This document shows, piece by piece, positions 50,154 to 58,622 of a stretch of DNA of 64,000 nucleotides. The DNA is from Bradyrhizobium genosp. L (GTDB taxonomy: Bacteria; Pseudomonadota; Alphaproteobacteria; Rhizobiales; Xanthobacteraceae): contig NZ_CP061378.1 of the NCBI RefSeq assembly GCF_015624485.1, forward strand, positions 3,038,001 through 3,102,000, read 5' to 3'. Every line of letters starts with the position of its first letter. The first letter of the stretch is position 1. Below the pieces are notes generated by a model that saw only the letters and a program-made list of their open reading frames with translations, searched no databases and had not been told where the DNA came from. Both the position numbers and the translations under genes were made by a program.

Positions 50154-51332
50154 CTACTCCTTCCGAGCGAAGGCTTGAATCTTGTCCTCGTCGATCTCCA
50201 CGCCGAGACCGGTGCCATCAGGGACGCAGATCTCGAATTCATCGAATCTGACCGGGTTGGTGACGAGGTCCTCGACGAGAATCCGCGGACCGAAATGTTC
50301 GGTGCCCCATTCGAGCTTGGGCAAGGTGGCGAAGGCGGCGAGATGCGCTGCTGCGCCGATGCTGCTCTCCAGCAGGCAACCGCCATAGAGCTCGAGACCA
50401 TGCGCCGCCGCGACCGCTGCTGCTCGCTTCATTTCGAACAGGCCGCCGCTTTTGACGAGCTTCAGGGAATAGACACTGCCGCATCCCATCCTGGCCGCGC
50501 GGGCGATTTCTTCCTTGGCGAAAGCCGCTTCGTCGACGAGCAGGGGGATCGAGGTGCGCGCCGCAACACGGGCCATCACTTCGAGTTGCAGCGCCGAGAC
50601 CGGCTGCTCGACGAGGGCAACGCCGAGCTCCTCCAGCGCTGGCATGAAACGGATGCATTCCGCCTCGCTCCAGCCCTGGTTGACATCGACGATCAGGCGC
50701 ACGTCGTCGCCGAGACCGGTGCGCAGCGCCTGTAGCCGTTTCAGATCGGCTTGCGGCTGGTTGAAGCCGAACTTGATCTTGAACTGCCGGTGTTCGCGGC
50801 GCCGCAGCTTTTCCCTGGCTTCCTCCAGCTCCTGGCAGCTGTCGCCGGACGCCAGCGCCCAGATCACCTCCATGCGCTCGCGAACCGCGCCGCCCAGCAG
50901 TGCGCTGGCGGGCAGGCCGAGCGTCTTGCCGGTCGCGTCCAGCAGGGCGGACTCGACGGCGCCCTTGGCCGCAAAATTGCGGCTCGCGGCCTTGCCCATG
51001 CGGATCGCGTTGGCCTCGAAGGCGAGGGCAGATTGGCCATGGAGCGCCGGCGCCAGATAGTTCATGACTGCGGCCTGGATCGATTCCACACTCTCCTCGG
51101 CCCAGCGCGGACCGCCGAGCGTCGACGCTTCACCGACACCCGACACGCCGTTGTCGAGCAGGATCCGCACCAGCACGTAGCCCTGATGCGTGACCTCGGT
51201 GTTCGAGAGCTTGTGCCGCCGGCGCGTCGGGGCCTCCACGATGGTGGCCCGGACGCTGCGAATCGCCGTGTCCTTGGCGAGAGCCCGTGGCGGCACCACC
51301 GGCTCGGTGATTTCGATGATGGGACGACCCAT
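50154..51332 (-). CDS. catB: Muconate cycloisomerase
   Basis: Converts cis,cis-muconate to muconolactone. The 392-residue enolase-superfamily enzyme has the KIKFG lysine (Lys187), metal ligands Asp216 (DVNQGW), Glu242 (VEQP) and Asp267 (VDEAAF), the second lysine Lys294 in KLVKSGG, and Glu322 in LLESSIG. These are the full MLE set. ATG 51332 has an AGGA eight bases upstream; the earlier ATG at 51344 and frame to 51401 lack a site. The 65-base gap to catA holds a GCCAGG...CCTGGC hairpin (51365-51382). Chloromuconate enzymes look similar; catechol context favours CatB. Confidence 0.9.
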   Translation of the reverse strand: MGRPIIEITEPVVPPRALAKDTAIRSVRATIVEAPTRRRHKLSNTEVTHQGYVLVRILLDNGVSGVGEASTLGGPRWAEESVESIQAAVMNYLAPALHGQSALAFEANAIRMGKAASRNFAAKGAVESALLDATGKTLGLPASALLGGAVRERMEVIWALASGDSCQELEEAREKLRRREHRQFKIKFGFNQPQADLKRLQALRTGLGDDVRLIVDVNQGWSEAECIRFMPALEELGVALVEQPVSALQLEVMARVAARTSIPLLVDEAAFAKEEIARAARMGCGSVYSLKLVKSGGLFEMKRAAAVAAAHGLELYGGCLLESSIGAAAHLAAFATLPKLEWGTEHFGPRILVEDLVTNPVRFDEFEICVPDGTGLGVEIDEDKIQAFARKE

Positions 51333-51397
51333 GGTTCCTCGCATGTCCGATCGGGGTAAGCCCCGCCAGGGGTGTGCCTGGCAGGGCGCAACGTGTA

Positions 51398-52267
51398 TCA
51401 CTCGGCCGCAACCAGTCGCTCGACCGTGGCCTTCTTGAGTTTGAAGTCGAACTCGAGAACGAGATCGGTATCGGCGCCGGCCGGGGCCTTCCTGAACTGG
51501 CCGATCAGGCTTTGCTTGACGGCGAAGACCGAGTCGTTGTCGAGATACTTGGTCTCGGAATCGTAGATCTGCGAGATCAGCGACTGATAGCCGTCTTTCG
51601 AGAGCATGAAGTGGATGTGCCCGGGACGCCAGGGATGGTGACCCATGTACTTGAGGAGTTCGCCGCCGGCGCCGTCATAGGGGATCGGGTACGGCTCGGG
51701 ACGGAGTGCCACGAACGCATATTCGCCGTTGGCGTCGGTCGTGAGGCGGCCGCGCAGATTGTAGGCCGGCTGCTCCGGATCTTGCAGATCATAGAGGCCG
51801 TTCGGCGCGTCTTCCCAGACGTCGATGGTGACGCCCTCGATCGGCCGTCCCATGGTATCGGTGATCCGGCCGCTGACCTTGACGGTCTGCGCATTGTCGA
51901 AGGTCTTCTTGATGATCGAGGCCCCCTTGGGCAGGACCGGCGGATTCTCCCGGTAGAACGGTCCGAGTACCGTGGATTCACTCTCGCCGTCGGTGACCCG
52001 GTGGTCGAGCATATCGACCAGCACTTCGATGCCGAGAATGTCGGCGATCAGGATGAACTCGTTGCGCTTCTCGTCCGAGATATCGCCGGCGCGCCGCAGG
52101 AACTCGCAGGCGGCGAACCATTCGGCGAAACTCAGATCGACCTCTCGGCAGAAGTCGTGCAAGTGGCGGATCAGGCTCGTCAGGATTTTGCGGTTGCGCG
52201 GCGGAATATCCTTGTCGAGAGCAGCGATCACCAGATCGGTAATGCTGTCCTTGTTGACGTTCAGCAT
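51398..52267 (-). CDS. catA: Catechol 1,2-dioxygenase (intradiol)
   Basis: Fe(III) enzyme cleaving catechol to cis,cis-muconate. The 289-residue protein has an N-terminal helical domain (residues 1-100, DLSFAEWFAACEFLRRAGD) and the catalytic beta domain starting ESTVLGPFYRE. Iron ligands are Tyr159 (NGLYD), Tyr193 (PEPYPIP), His217 and His219 (WRPGHIHF). The active-site Arg precedes the His pair. AGGAGG precedes ATG 52267. Hydroxyquinol dioxygenases are close relatives and cannot be fully excluded, but the presence of CatB and CatC supports catechol. Confidence 0.9.
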   Translation of the reverse strand: MLNVNKDSITDLVIAALDKDIPPRNRKILTSLIRHLHDFCREVDLSFAEWFAACEFLRRAGDISDEKRNEFILIADILGIEVLVDMLDHRVTDGESESTVLGPFYRENPPVLPKGASIIKKTFDNAQTVKVSGRITDTMGRPIEGVTIDVWEDAPNGLYDLQDPEQPAYNLRGRLTTDANGEYAFVALRPEPYPIPYDGAGGELLKYMGHHPWRPGHIHFMLSKDGYQSLISQIYDSETKYLDNDSVFAVKQSLIGQFRKAPAGADTDLVLEFDFKLKKATVERLVAAE

Positions 52268-52339
52268 GGTCGTTTCCTCCTTTTGTTGCAGTTGAACCAG
52301 TTTGGCTTCTCGTTTCCGGGAAGATCGAGGCACCTGCGC

Positions 52340-52864
52340 TCACCAGATGAACTCGTAGCCGGCATTCTCCAGCAGCGCGGGGGCAGGATGCGGGTCGGCG
52401 AGACCGCCGAAGCGGCCGCGGAAAAACAGCAGCGGCTTCTTGTCGTGCTCGAGCGACATCTGGCGGACATGGCCGAGGAAGATGGTGTGGTCCCCTGCGA
52501 CGATCTCACTGGCGAGATCGGTCACGAAATACGCCGCCGCATTGGCGATGACAGGCAGATCGTCGCGCCGTTCGAAGACGTCACAGAGGTCGAGCTTCGG
52601 CTTGCCCGCGAAATGCCAGGCGAGGTCCTCCATGCCCTCGGCGAGGACGCTGACGGCGAAGCGGCTGGTCCTCTGGATGTTGGAAAGCATTTTCGCGCTT
52701 CTGGCGATCGAAATCGCCACCAGCGGTGGATCGAGCGACACCGACATGAACGCATTGGCGGTCATTCCGTGATCCCGTCCCTCATGGTGCGTTGTGATGA
52801 TCGTGACACCGGTGCCGAACTGGCCGCAAGCGTCGCGCAGCTCTCGCGGATCGATGGTGGTCAT
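52340..52864 (-). CDS. Flavin reductase of a two-component monooxygenase (HpaC/PheA2 type)
   Basis: Supplies reduced flavin to an oxygenase. The 174-residue protein is a flavin_reduct domain: ACGQFGTGVTIITTHHEGRDHGMTANAFMSVSLDPPLVAISIA is the family core, and the GDHTIFLGHVRQM strand follows. ATG 52864 overlaps the upstream FAD synthetase gene by ATGA. The oxygenase partner is most likely the HpaB-like protein encoded divergently at 53740. The frame upstream to 53020 lies in the neighbouring gene and is rejected. Confidence 0.88.
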   Translation of the reverse strand: MTTIDPRELRDACGQFGTGVTIITTHHEGRDHGMTANAFMSVSLDPPLVAISIARSAKMLSNIQRTSRFAVSVLAEGMEDLAWHFAGKPKLDLCDVFERRDDLPVIANAAAYFVTDLASEIVAGDHTIFLGHVRQMSLEHDKKPLLFFRGRFGGLADPHPAPALLENAGYEFIW

Positions 52865-53478
52865 TGGTTGGCTGTCCGGAATTGGGTTGGACGGGGCAGA
52901 TTGACCGGCGGCGCGGTCAGGACGTCCTTCCAGTTCTCCAGCGTCGCCGCGGCGGCCGCCAGACCTGATCGCCGCAGCGCCCGGATGCGGGTGCTCGACA
53001 CGATCTCGCCATTGCCGCATCGCACCGGCGGCAGAACACGCGTGTTGAAGCGTTGGCGCAGCATCAGGGCGCTTCCGCCCTTGCAGGACCCGAAACGAAA
53101 ATCCTCGCCGATGATGATCTCATGAGGACGCAGCCGTTGTAGCTCAGCGATGAAGTCGAGCGCGGTGCGCTGGACGTACGCCTGGTTGAAATCTGCAACG
53201 ATCACGTGGTCGGGAGAAAATGTTGCGATGCGCTCGAGCTTTTCGGTCAGTGAGCTTAACGCCTCGGCCCGACCGAAATAAACCTTCGGCGGAGGATCGA
53301 AAGTGTAGACCACGGCGGGAACACCGCGACGTTGCGCCGCCGCAGTCGTCTGCCGAAGCAGCTCCTGATGACCGCGGTGCACGCCATCAAATGCGCCGAT
53401 CGTCACGACGCTCGCACCGAGATCAAGTTCGTTGGCATGGTGTAAAGCAACAGCCGAGCTGCCTAGACCCTTGCCCAT
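52861..53478 (-). CDS. Stand-alone FAD synthetase (RibF N-terminal domain)
   Basis: FMN adenylyltransferase domain that makes FAD. The 205-residue protein has the nucleotidyltransferase HxGH motif in TIGAFDGVHRGHQELL (His34, His37), VIVADFNQAYVQRTALDFI, GEDFRFGSCKGG and the SSTRIR signature. Normal bacterial RibF has about 310 residues with a C-terminal riboflavin kinase domain; that domain is absent here. It is translationally coupled to the flavin reductase, suggesting dedicated FAD supply for the two-component monooxygenase. ATG 53478 follows GGGAGCGGAA; the frame to 53988 is antisense to the oxygenase gene. Confidence 0.82.
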   Translation of the reverse strand: MGKGLGSSAVALHHANELDLGASVVTIGAFDGVHRGHQELLRQTTAAAQRRGVPAVVYTFDPPPKVYFGRAEALSSLTEKLERIATFSPDHVIVADFNQAYVQRTALDFIAELQRLRPHEIIIGEDFRFGSCKGGSALMLRQRFNTRVLPPVRCGNGEIVSSTRIRALRRSGLAAAAATLENWKDVLTAPPVNLPRPTQFRTANQ

Positions 53479-53597
53479 GGTTCCGCTCCCTTGCCGTGTT
53501 AGCAAACGCTTTGTCCGCTGCGGCGTTGCGTCGGCCGGAAGGTCGCTGCCGTCAGGTCCGCGCCACCTAGTCATAGCGCGACCGTGGCGGTCCGCAC

Positions 53598-53613
53598 GGT
53601 ATCGTGTGATACC
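53598..53613. promoter_or_regulatory. Palindrome in the divergent cat/monooxygenase promoter region
   Basis: GGTATC-GTGT-GATACC, perfect six-base arms, in the 261-base gap between the FAD synthetase and monooxygenase starts. The GTATC/GATAC halves recall LysR-type boxes but the spacing is shorter than the usual ATAC-N7-GTAT. The LysR protein at 49094 is the likely binder. Confidence 0.42.
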
Positions 53614-53739
53614 TTTCGCCTGCTCCGGTGGAGCGCGTAGTTCTTCGTCCGATGTCACGCCGACCAAGAGCGTGGCGAATGTTTTCGGGCGGTGCGGCAA
53701 TCGTCGCCCGTCCGACGACGCAGCGGAGGAGAAGCGACC

Positions 53740-55314
53740 ATGACTACTGCAGCGCTGCGGGCCGATGCGCCCGCGTCGACGACCAGCGTCTATACCGGCG
53801 GCGAATTCCTGGACAGCATCCAGGACGGGCGCGAAATCTATATCTACGGCGAGCGCGTCAAGAACGTCGTCACGCATCCGGCCTTTCGCAATTCGGCACG
53901 GATGGTCGCGCGGTGGTACGACCGCTTTCACGAGAAGAAGGATGAAATTGGTGTCCTGACCGATACAGGCTCGGGACAAATGACCCATCCGTTCTTCCTG
54001 GGGTCGCGGACGGCCGAGGATCTGATCAAAGGCCGCGATGCAATCGCCGAATTGCAGAAAGTTGCCTTCGGCTGGATGGGCCGCTCACCGGACTACAAGG
54101 CGGCATTTCTTGGAACGCTCGGCGCGAATTCAGCCTTCTACGGCGAGTATGCCGGCAATGCCCGAAAGTGGTATGCGCGGACCCAGGAACGGCTCGACTT
54201 CTGGAACCACGCGATCGTCAATCCGCCGATCGACCGCGACCGGGCGATCGAGGACGTGCGCGACGTCTTCATGCATGTCGAGAAGGAGACCGATGCGGGC
54301 CTGATCGTCTCAGGCGCCAAGGTGGTCGCGACCGGGTCGGCGCTGACGCACTACAACTTCATCGCCCACTACGGCATCCCGATCAAGGACAAGTCGTTCG
54401 CGCTGATCTTCACGGCGCCGATGGATGCGAAGGGCGTCAAGCTGATCGCCCGCTCGTCCTACGAGTTCACGGCGGCGGCGACCGGCTCACCGTTCGACTA
54501 TCCGCTGTCCAGCCGTTTTGACGAGAACGACTCCATCCTCGTCTTCGACAAGGTGCTGGTGCCCTGGGAGAACGTCTTCATCTATGGCGACGTCGACAAG
54601 ATCAACCAGTTCTTCCCGGCGTCGGGCTTCGTGCCACGGTTCACGCTGCATGGCGTGACGCGCTTTGCCGTCAAGCTCGACTTCATCGCCGGCCTGTTCT
54701 CGATGGCGGTGGAGGCGACGGGATCGAAGGATTTCCGCGGCGTCCAGACCGCGGTAGGTGAGGTGATCGCATGGCGCAATCTGTTCCACGGGATTGCGGA
54801 TGCGATGGTGAAGTCGCCGATCACCTGGCAGGGCACGGAGGGCTACAACCTGCCCAATCTGAACTACGGGCTCGCCTACCGCGTGTTTGCACCGATGGCC
54901 TATCCGCGGATCAAGGAACTGATCGAGCGCCACGTGGCGAGCGGCCTGATCTATCTGCCGTCGAGCTCGGCGGATCTCGAGAGCGAGGCCATCAGGCCGT
55001 ATCTGGACCGGTTTGTCCGCGGCTCGAACGGCTATGCCGCAATCGATCGGATCAAGCTGCTGAAGCTGCTCTGGGATGCGGTAGGCTCGGAGTTCGGCGG
55101 ACGCCACGAGCTCTATGAGCGCAACTATGCGGGCAACTACGAGAACCTGCGCGTCGAGACGCTGACGGCCGCGGCCGCGACCGGCGACCTCGGCGCCATG
55201 CAGGATTTTGTGCGCAACTGCATGGGCGACTACGATGTGTCGGGCTGGACTGCGAAGGATCTCGTCAATCCCGACGATATCAATCTTGTCAGCCGTGGTT
55301 TGGTGCAGGGCTGA
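53740..55314 (+). CDS. HpaB/PheA1-family flavin-dependent monooxygenase (oxygenase component)
   Basis: Uses reduced FAD from the flavin reductase and O2 to ortho-hydroxylate a phenol. The 524-residue protein is full length for the HpaB family: the N-terminal [18 protein letters not shown], the middle [37 protein letters not shown], and the C-terminal [22 protein letters not shown] 53740 follows GGAGGAGAAG; the frame from 53692 is rejected. Because catA, catB and catC surround it, phenol or a simple phenol giving catechol is a better guess than 4-hydroxyphenylacetate. Substrate remains inferred. Confidence 0.85.
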   Translation: MTTAALRADAPASTTSVYTGGEFLDSIQDGREIYIYGERVKNVVTHPAFRNSARMVARWYDRFHEKKDEIGVLTDTGSGQMTHPFFLGSRTAEDLIKGRDAIAELQKVAFGWMGRSPDYKAAFLGTLGANSAFYGEYAGNARKWYARTQERLDFWNHAIVNPPIDRDRAIEDVRDVFMHVEKETDAGLIVSGAKVVATGSALTHYNFIAHYGIPIKDKSFALIFTAPMDAKGVKLIARSSYEFTAAATGSPFDYPLSSRFDENDSILVFDKVLVPWENVFIYGDVDKINQFFPASGFVPRFTLHGVTRFAVKLDFIAGLFSMAVEATGSKDFRGVQTAVGEVIAWRNLFHGIADAMVKSPITWQGTEGYNLPNLNYGLAYRVFAPMAYPRIKELIERHVASGLIYLPSSSADLESEAIRPYLDRFVRGSNGYAAIDRIKLLKLLWDAVGSEFGGRHELYERNYAGNYENLRVETLTAAAATGDLGAMQDFVRNCMGDYDVSGWTAKDLVNPDDINLVSRGLVQG

Positions 55315-55430
55315 TCTCGCCGACCAAGACAGGTAATTGCCGGGGCCGCCGCGATCGCGTGGCGGCTCCGGTCCGTTTTCCCCGCCGCGGTTTGTTCGGC
55401 TCGTCCGACGGTTTGAAGGAGCTCATCGTC

Positions 55431-55721
55431 ATGCTGTTCCACGTCGAAATGGATGTGCGGATTCCACACGATCTCCCCGTCGAACGGGCCGACGCGCTGA
55501 AGCAGGCGGAACGTGCCCGCGCCACGGAGTTGCAACGTGCGGGCGTCTGGCGTCACTTGTGGCGCGTCGCTGGACGCTATGCCAATGTCAGCATATTCGA
55601 TGTATCTGGCGCGCAGGAATTGCACGACATCCTGTCCAACCTACCGCTCTTTCCGTTCATGGAGATACGGGTCACCCCGTTATGCCGGCATCCGTCATCG
55701 ATCCACGACGATGACCGATAG
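55431..55721 (+). CDS. catC: Muconolactone delta-isomerase
   Basis: Isomerises muconolactone to beta-ketoadipate enol-lactone. At 96 residues it has the standard CatC length and pattern: MLFHVEMDVRIPHDLP, a conserved ERARATELQRAGVWRHLWRVAG, the VSIFDVSGAQELHDILSNLPLFPFMEIRVTPL core, then HPSS. AAGGAG precedes ATG 55431. It follows the monooxygenase by 116 bases on the same strand, completing the three ortho-pathway steps after catechol formation. No catD (enol-lactone hydrolase) is in the window. Confidence 0.92.
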   Translation: MLFHVEMDVRIPHDLPVERADALKQAERARATELQRAGVWRHLWRVAGRYANVSIFDVSGAQELHDILSNLPLFPFMEIRVTPLCRHPSSIHDDDR

Positions 55722-55742
55722 GCGCTGCGCCATGCGATCCGG

Positions 55743-56333
55743 CTAGTTGACCACCGTGTGTGGACGCCGGTGGCGGCTGGCGCTGCCGATGCTGCCAGTG
55801 ACATCGGGGTAGCCGTTCAGCATCAGCGTGTCGGCGCGCACGCCCCAGCTTTCGAGCCGGTCGAGGAAGCTCATGCCGAGCAGATTGGTCTTCATCTGGC
55901 CGCGCTGCACCACCAGCGCCGGCACCGATTTCTCGACCAGTCTGCCGACCGCAAGGCGATCGAGCGTCAGCCGCGCCGCCTTGGTATGGCCGCCGGCGGT
56001 TTCGAGATCGACATTGTATTCGAGCATCTCGATCGGCAGCCCGATCGCCTTCGCGGTTTCCCAGGTCAGCACCACCGAGGTCGCGCCGGTGTCGATCACC
56101 ATCGGCGCGCTGATGCCGTTGATCTTGGCGCGGAATGCGAACTCGCCGCTCTGGCTGCGCGCGATCTGCACCCCAGGCGCGGGAGCAGGCGAGGCCGCCG
56201 CCGGTGCCGCGCTGCGGCCGAACAGCTGCGTGAGATTTTCCCTCGCGCGCGCGATCTGATCGGGATCGCCATAGGCGACGACGGCGCCGGCGGTTGCCAT
56301 CAAGAGCAGGATGACGAGGAGGATGCGGCTCAC
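55743..56333 (-). CDS. Retropepsin-like clan AA aspartic protease, membrane-anchored
   Basis: A 196-residue protein: one N-terminal hydrophobic helix (SRILLVILLLMATAGAVVAY), a proline/alanine-rich linker and a single-lobe aspartic protease domain with the active-site motif VIDTGATSVVLTW and the downstream LLGMSFLDRLESWGV. One lobe implies dimerisation. This matches the TIGR02281-type family common in alphaproteobacteria; the target is unknown. GTG 56333 has GGAGG six bases upstream; the frame to 56405 overlaps the next gene. The upstream gene lies 25 bases away on the same strand. Confidence 0.83.
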   Translation of the reverse strand: MSRILLVILLLMATAGAVVAYGDPDQIARARENLTQLFGRSAAPAAASPAPAPGVQIARSQSGEFAFRAKINGISAPMVIDTGATSVVLTWETAKAIGLPIEMLEYNVDLETAGGHTKAARLTLDRLAVGRLVEKSVPALVVQRGQMKTNLLGMSFLDRLESWGVRADTLMLNGYPDVTGSIGSASRHRRPHTVVN

Positions 56334-56358
56334 AGCGCGCCTCCACCGATCGCATCGA

Positions 56359-56562
56359 TCAGGCGCGTTTCGGACGCGGCTCCAGCCGTTCGAGCCCGGC
56401 GGCATCCATCCGCGCCGGCAATGTCGCCATAACCGCCAGCCGCTCCGCGCGGTCCATCTTGTGCCAGCGCGCGATCTCCGGAAGCGTGCGCCCGCATCCG
56501 AAGCAGAGCTTGGTCTTGGGATCCATCATGCAGACTGCGATACACGGCGTCTCGGTGCTCAT
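56359..56562 (-). CDS. DUF1289 small Cys-rich protein
   Basis: A 67-residue protein with the DUF1289 pattern: CIAVCMMDPKTKLCFGCGRTLPEIARWHKM, in which four cysteines (two before, two after the DPKTK turn) could bind a metal or iron-sulphur cluster. Function of the family is not established to my knowledge. ATG 56562 begins MSTETPC; a start at 56598 is possible but extends into low-complexity sequence. It lies just upstream of the aspartic protease gene, likely co-transcribed. Confidence 0.85.
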   Translation of the reverse strand: MSTETPCIAVCMMDPKTKLCFGCGRTLPEIARWHKMDRAERLAVMATLPARMDAAGLERLEPRPKRA

Positions 56563-56645
56563 TGTCAGGTGTTTGAACGGTTTTGGCCGCTCACGCAAGC
56601 CGGCGGAAGCGCGATGGTCGCCATCGCGCGTCCGCTCTTTGTTTT

Positions 56646-56693
56646 GAGCATGACCTCTCGGAAAACCGCGTCACACTTTTCCGGGCCATGCTC
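56646..56693. repeat. 48-base palindromic repeat, copy B
   Basis: Same length and layout as the element at 48862-48909: GAGCATGACC at one end, CCATGCTC at the other and GGAAAACCGCGTC in the core, with about ten differences between copies. It touches the stop codon of the histidine kinase gene (56693-56695) and the start side of the DUF1289 gene, so it may end the kinase transcript. Confidence 0.75.
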
Positions 56694-58297
56694 TAGAGTC
56701 CGGTACCTGCACTCATGATCGACTTGCGCCGCACGCGTTTGCGGTCGGCGTTCGGCGCGGTCTCCACGGGCTCCGGCTGCACCGGCGGGGCCTCTTCGGC
56801 CATCGGCGCCAGCGCGCTCATGACGCGCTCCGGCGGCAAGGTGACGATCACCTCGGTGCCGATGCGCAGCTTCGATTTCAGCGTGAAGGTGCCGCCATGC
56901 ATATCGATCAGGCTTTTCGCGATCGGCAGCCCGAGGCCCGCGCCCTGTTCCGCCGACTTGATCGAGTTGGAGCCCTGACCGAACGAGGCAAGCACGACCG
57001 GGATCTCGTCCTCGGCGATGCCGCTTCCGGTGTCCTTGACGCTCAGATATTGCCCGCCGGATGCGGTCCAGCCGACCTTGAGCCAGATCTCGCCGCCCTG
57101 CGGGGTGAACTTGATCGAGTTGGAGAGCAGGTTCAGCACGACCTGGCGGATGGCGCGCTCGTCGCCCCAGATCCTGGGCATGCCGTGCTCGAACACCTCA
57201 TGGATGGTGATGCCGCGGCTGGAGGCGCGCAGCTTCAACAGATGATGGCAGTCGGCGACGACATGCACCAGCGCCACCGCTTCCTCGTTCAATTCGTAGC
57301 GGCCGGCCTCGATCCGCGACAGGTCGAGGATCTCGTTGATGAGATTGAGCAGGTGCACGCCGGAATTATGGATGTCGGCGGAATACTCCTTGTACACCGC
57401 GACCGCATGCGCGCCGAAGATCTCGCTCTTCATCACCTCGGAAAAGCCGAGGATCGCGTTCAGCGGCGTGCGCAGCTCGTGGCTCATCTGGGCGAGGAAG
57501 CGCGACTTGGCGACGTTGGCGGATTCGGCACGGTGGCGCGCCTCGTCGGAGATCGCCTTGGCCTGCTCGAGCTCGCCGATCAGCGCGTCCTTCTCGGCGC
57601 GTGCCTCGAGCGTCGCCAGCGTCGTCGAATGCAGGCGGTGGGCGAGCAGCGCGAAGTAGCCTTCGGCAGCCAGCGCGAGCAGCGCCAGCACGTAATTGTC
57701 GAACGAGCCGCTCAGCACGAGATCGAGCGCAATCGCCACCGTCACCGGTGCGGTTGCCGCGAGGGCCGCGATCGGCAGGCTTGCCGCCAGCATGCTGGAG
57801 ACCGCGATCACCAGCAGCATCAGGAACATCATCAGCGTGTTGGACGATAGATCCCGGCCGGCGGGATGGATCAGGATCACGGTCCAGCACAGGCCGTAGA
57901 GCAGGTCGAGCAGCACGAAGCGGGTCCGCCATTTGCGGGTCATCGCAAGCGAGGGCGGCTCGGCGAGGAAGCGGGAACAACTGCGGATGATGGCGGCATG
58001 GACGCAGAGCATGCCGACAGTCCAGGCCCCGGCCACCATCGACTGCATCCACAGGGCAAACAGCATGCCGGTCGCAACCACCAGCAGCATGACGACGTAG
58101 GACGCCGACATCCTGGTCTGGGCGTATTGCCGGAGCAGTTCGGCGTCGAACGCCGGGCGGGTTCCGCTGGTCGACGTTAACCGATCGCGCGCCTCGCGCA
58201 CCCGCTGCGCGGCAGCGCGCCGGCTGTTCACCGGCGCCGCCACCTGAGGTCCGGCCGGAAGCGCGACAACTTCAGGCTTTTCTGCGGGATCACTCAT
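56693..58297 (-). CDS. PdhS/PleC-type sensor histidine kinase
   Basis: A 534-residue membrane kinase. After a 60-residue cytoplasmic tail there are about six hydrophobic segments (residues 65-215). A coiled region (EKDALIGELEQAKAISDEARHRAESANVAKSRF) leads into the HisKA box FLAQMSHELRTPLNAILGFSEVMKSEIFG with phosphorylated His273. The ATP domain has NLLSNSIKFTPQGGEIWL (N box), KDTGSGIAEDEI (G1) and GAGLGLPIAKSLIDMHGG (G2). The SEVMKSEIFGAH...Y segment is typical of kinases acting on DivK/PleD in the cell-cycle network. No response regulator gene is adjacent. ATG 58297 is chosen over 58327. Confidence 0.85.
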   Translation of the reverse strand: MSDPAEKPEVVALPAGPQVAAPVNSRRAAAQRVREARDRLTSTSGTRPAFDAELLRQYAQTRMSASYVVMLLVVATGMLFALWMQSMVAGAWTVGMLCVHAAIIRSCSRFLAEPPSLAMTRKWRTRFVLLDLLYGLCWTVILIHPAGRDLSSNTLMMFLMLLVIAVSSMLAASLPIAALAATAPVTVAIALDLVLSGSFDNYVLALLALAAEGYFALLAHRLHSTTLATLEARAEKDALIGELEQAKAISDEARHRAESANVAKSRFLAQMSHELRTPLNAILGFSEVMKSEIFGAHAVAVYKEYSADIHNSGVHLLNLINEILDLSRIEAGRYELNEEAVALVHVVADCHHLLKLRASSRGITIHEVFEHGMPRIWGDERAIRQVVLNLLSNSIKFTPQGGEIWLKVGWTASGGQYLSVKDTGSGIAEDEIPVVLASFGQGSNSIKSAEQGAGLGLPIAKSLIDMHGGTFTLKSKLRIGTEVIVTLPPERVMSALAPMAEEAPPVQPEPVETAPNADRKRVRRKSIMSAGTGL

Positions 58298-58396
58298 AAA
58301 CAACACAAATCCTGCCCGCAAACGCACGGGCGTTTTGCATCGTCTATCTGTGCTCTCAAATTCTTAAGCGATGCCTTAAAGAGCTAAAGAAACTCC

Positions 58397-58411
58397 TTAA
58401 CGGGGAGTTAA
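58397..58411. promoter_or_regulatory. CtrA-like box upstream of the histidine kinase
   Basis: TTAA-CGGGGAG-TTAA matches the alphaproteobacterial CtrA full-site spacing (TTAA-N7-TTAA), about 100 bases upstream of the kinase start. It overlaps a perfect 15-base palindrome, GAGTTAA-A-TTAACTC (58405-58419). CtrA control of a PdhS/PleC-type kinase would be a natural feedback; binding is inferred. Confidence 0.5.
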
Positions 58412-58423
58412 ATTAACTCTTTC

Positions 58424-58456
58424 GATGACCTCGCCCCGCTTGCGGGCGAGGTCATC
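58424..58456. other. Strong GC-rich hairpin
   Basis: GATGACCTCGCCC (58424-58436) pairs perfectly with GGGCGAGGTCATC (58444-58456) around a seven-base loop. No T-run follows on either strand. It lies between the kinase promoter region and the repeat at 58500, downstream of the minus-strand dehydrogenase gene, and may be part of a repeat array. Confidence 0.55.
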
Positions 58457-58499
58457 GCATGTTGCCTTTGCGGCCTCTCGAGCCGACATTTCCTCGTAT

Positions 58500-58582
58500 C
58501 GTCATGGCCGGGCTTGACCCGGCCATCCACGTCTTTTTTCAAGTCGAAGACGTGGATGCCCGGGTCAAGCCCGGGCATGACG
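58500..58582. repeat. Long intergenic inverted repeat (Bradyrhizobium-type)
   Basis: Arms CGTCATGGCCGGGCTTGACC... (58500-58534) and its near-exact complement ending ...CAAGCCCGGGCATGACG (58547-58582) flank a short TTTTTCAAGTCG centre. Repeats with this sequence are very frequent between genes in Bradyrhizobium, as I recall. It lies 40 bases past the stop of the dehydrogenase gene and would form a large hairpin in RNA. Confidence 0.75.
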
Positions 58583-58622
58583 AGTTGCGCAGAACGACTG
58601 ACCGAACCCCGAGGGCGAGAAT

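Noticed and set aside
51374..53125. 583-codon plus-strand open frame
   Set aside because: It runs antisense through catA, the flavin reductase and part of the FAD synthetase gene, all of which keep their catalytic motifs.
58364..58379. TTAA-N8-TTAA as a second CtrA full site
   Set aside because: Spacing is eight instead of seven bases; it could be a pair of half-sites but does not fit the consensus.
58424..58456. Hairpin as a rho-independent terminator
   Set aside because: The stem is strong, but neither strand has a following T-run.
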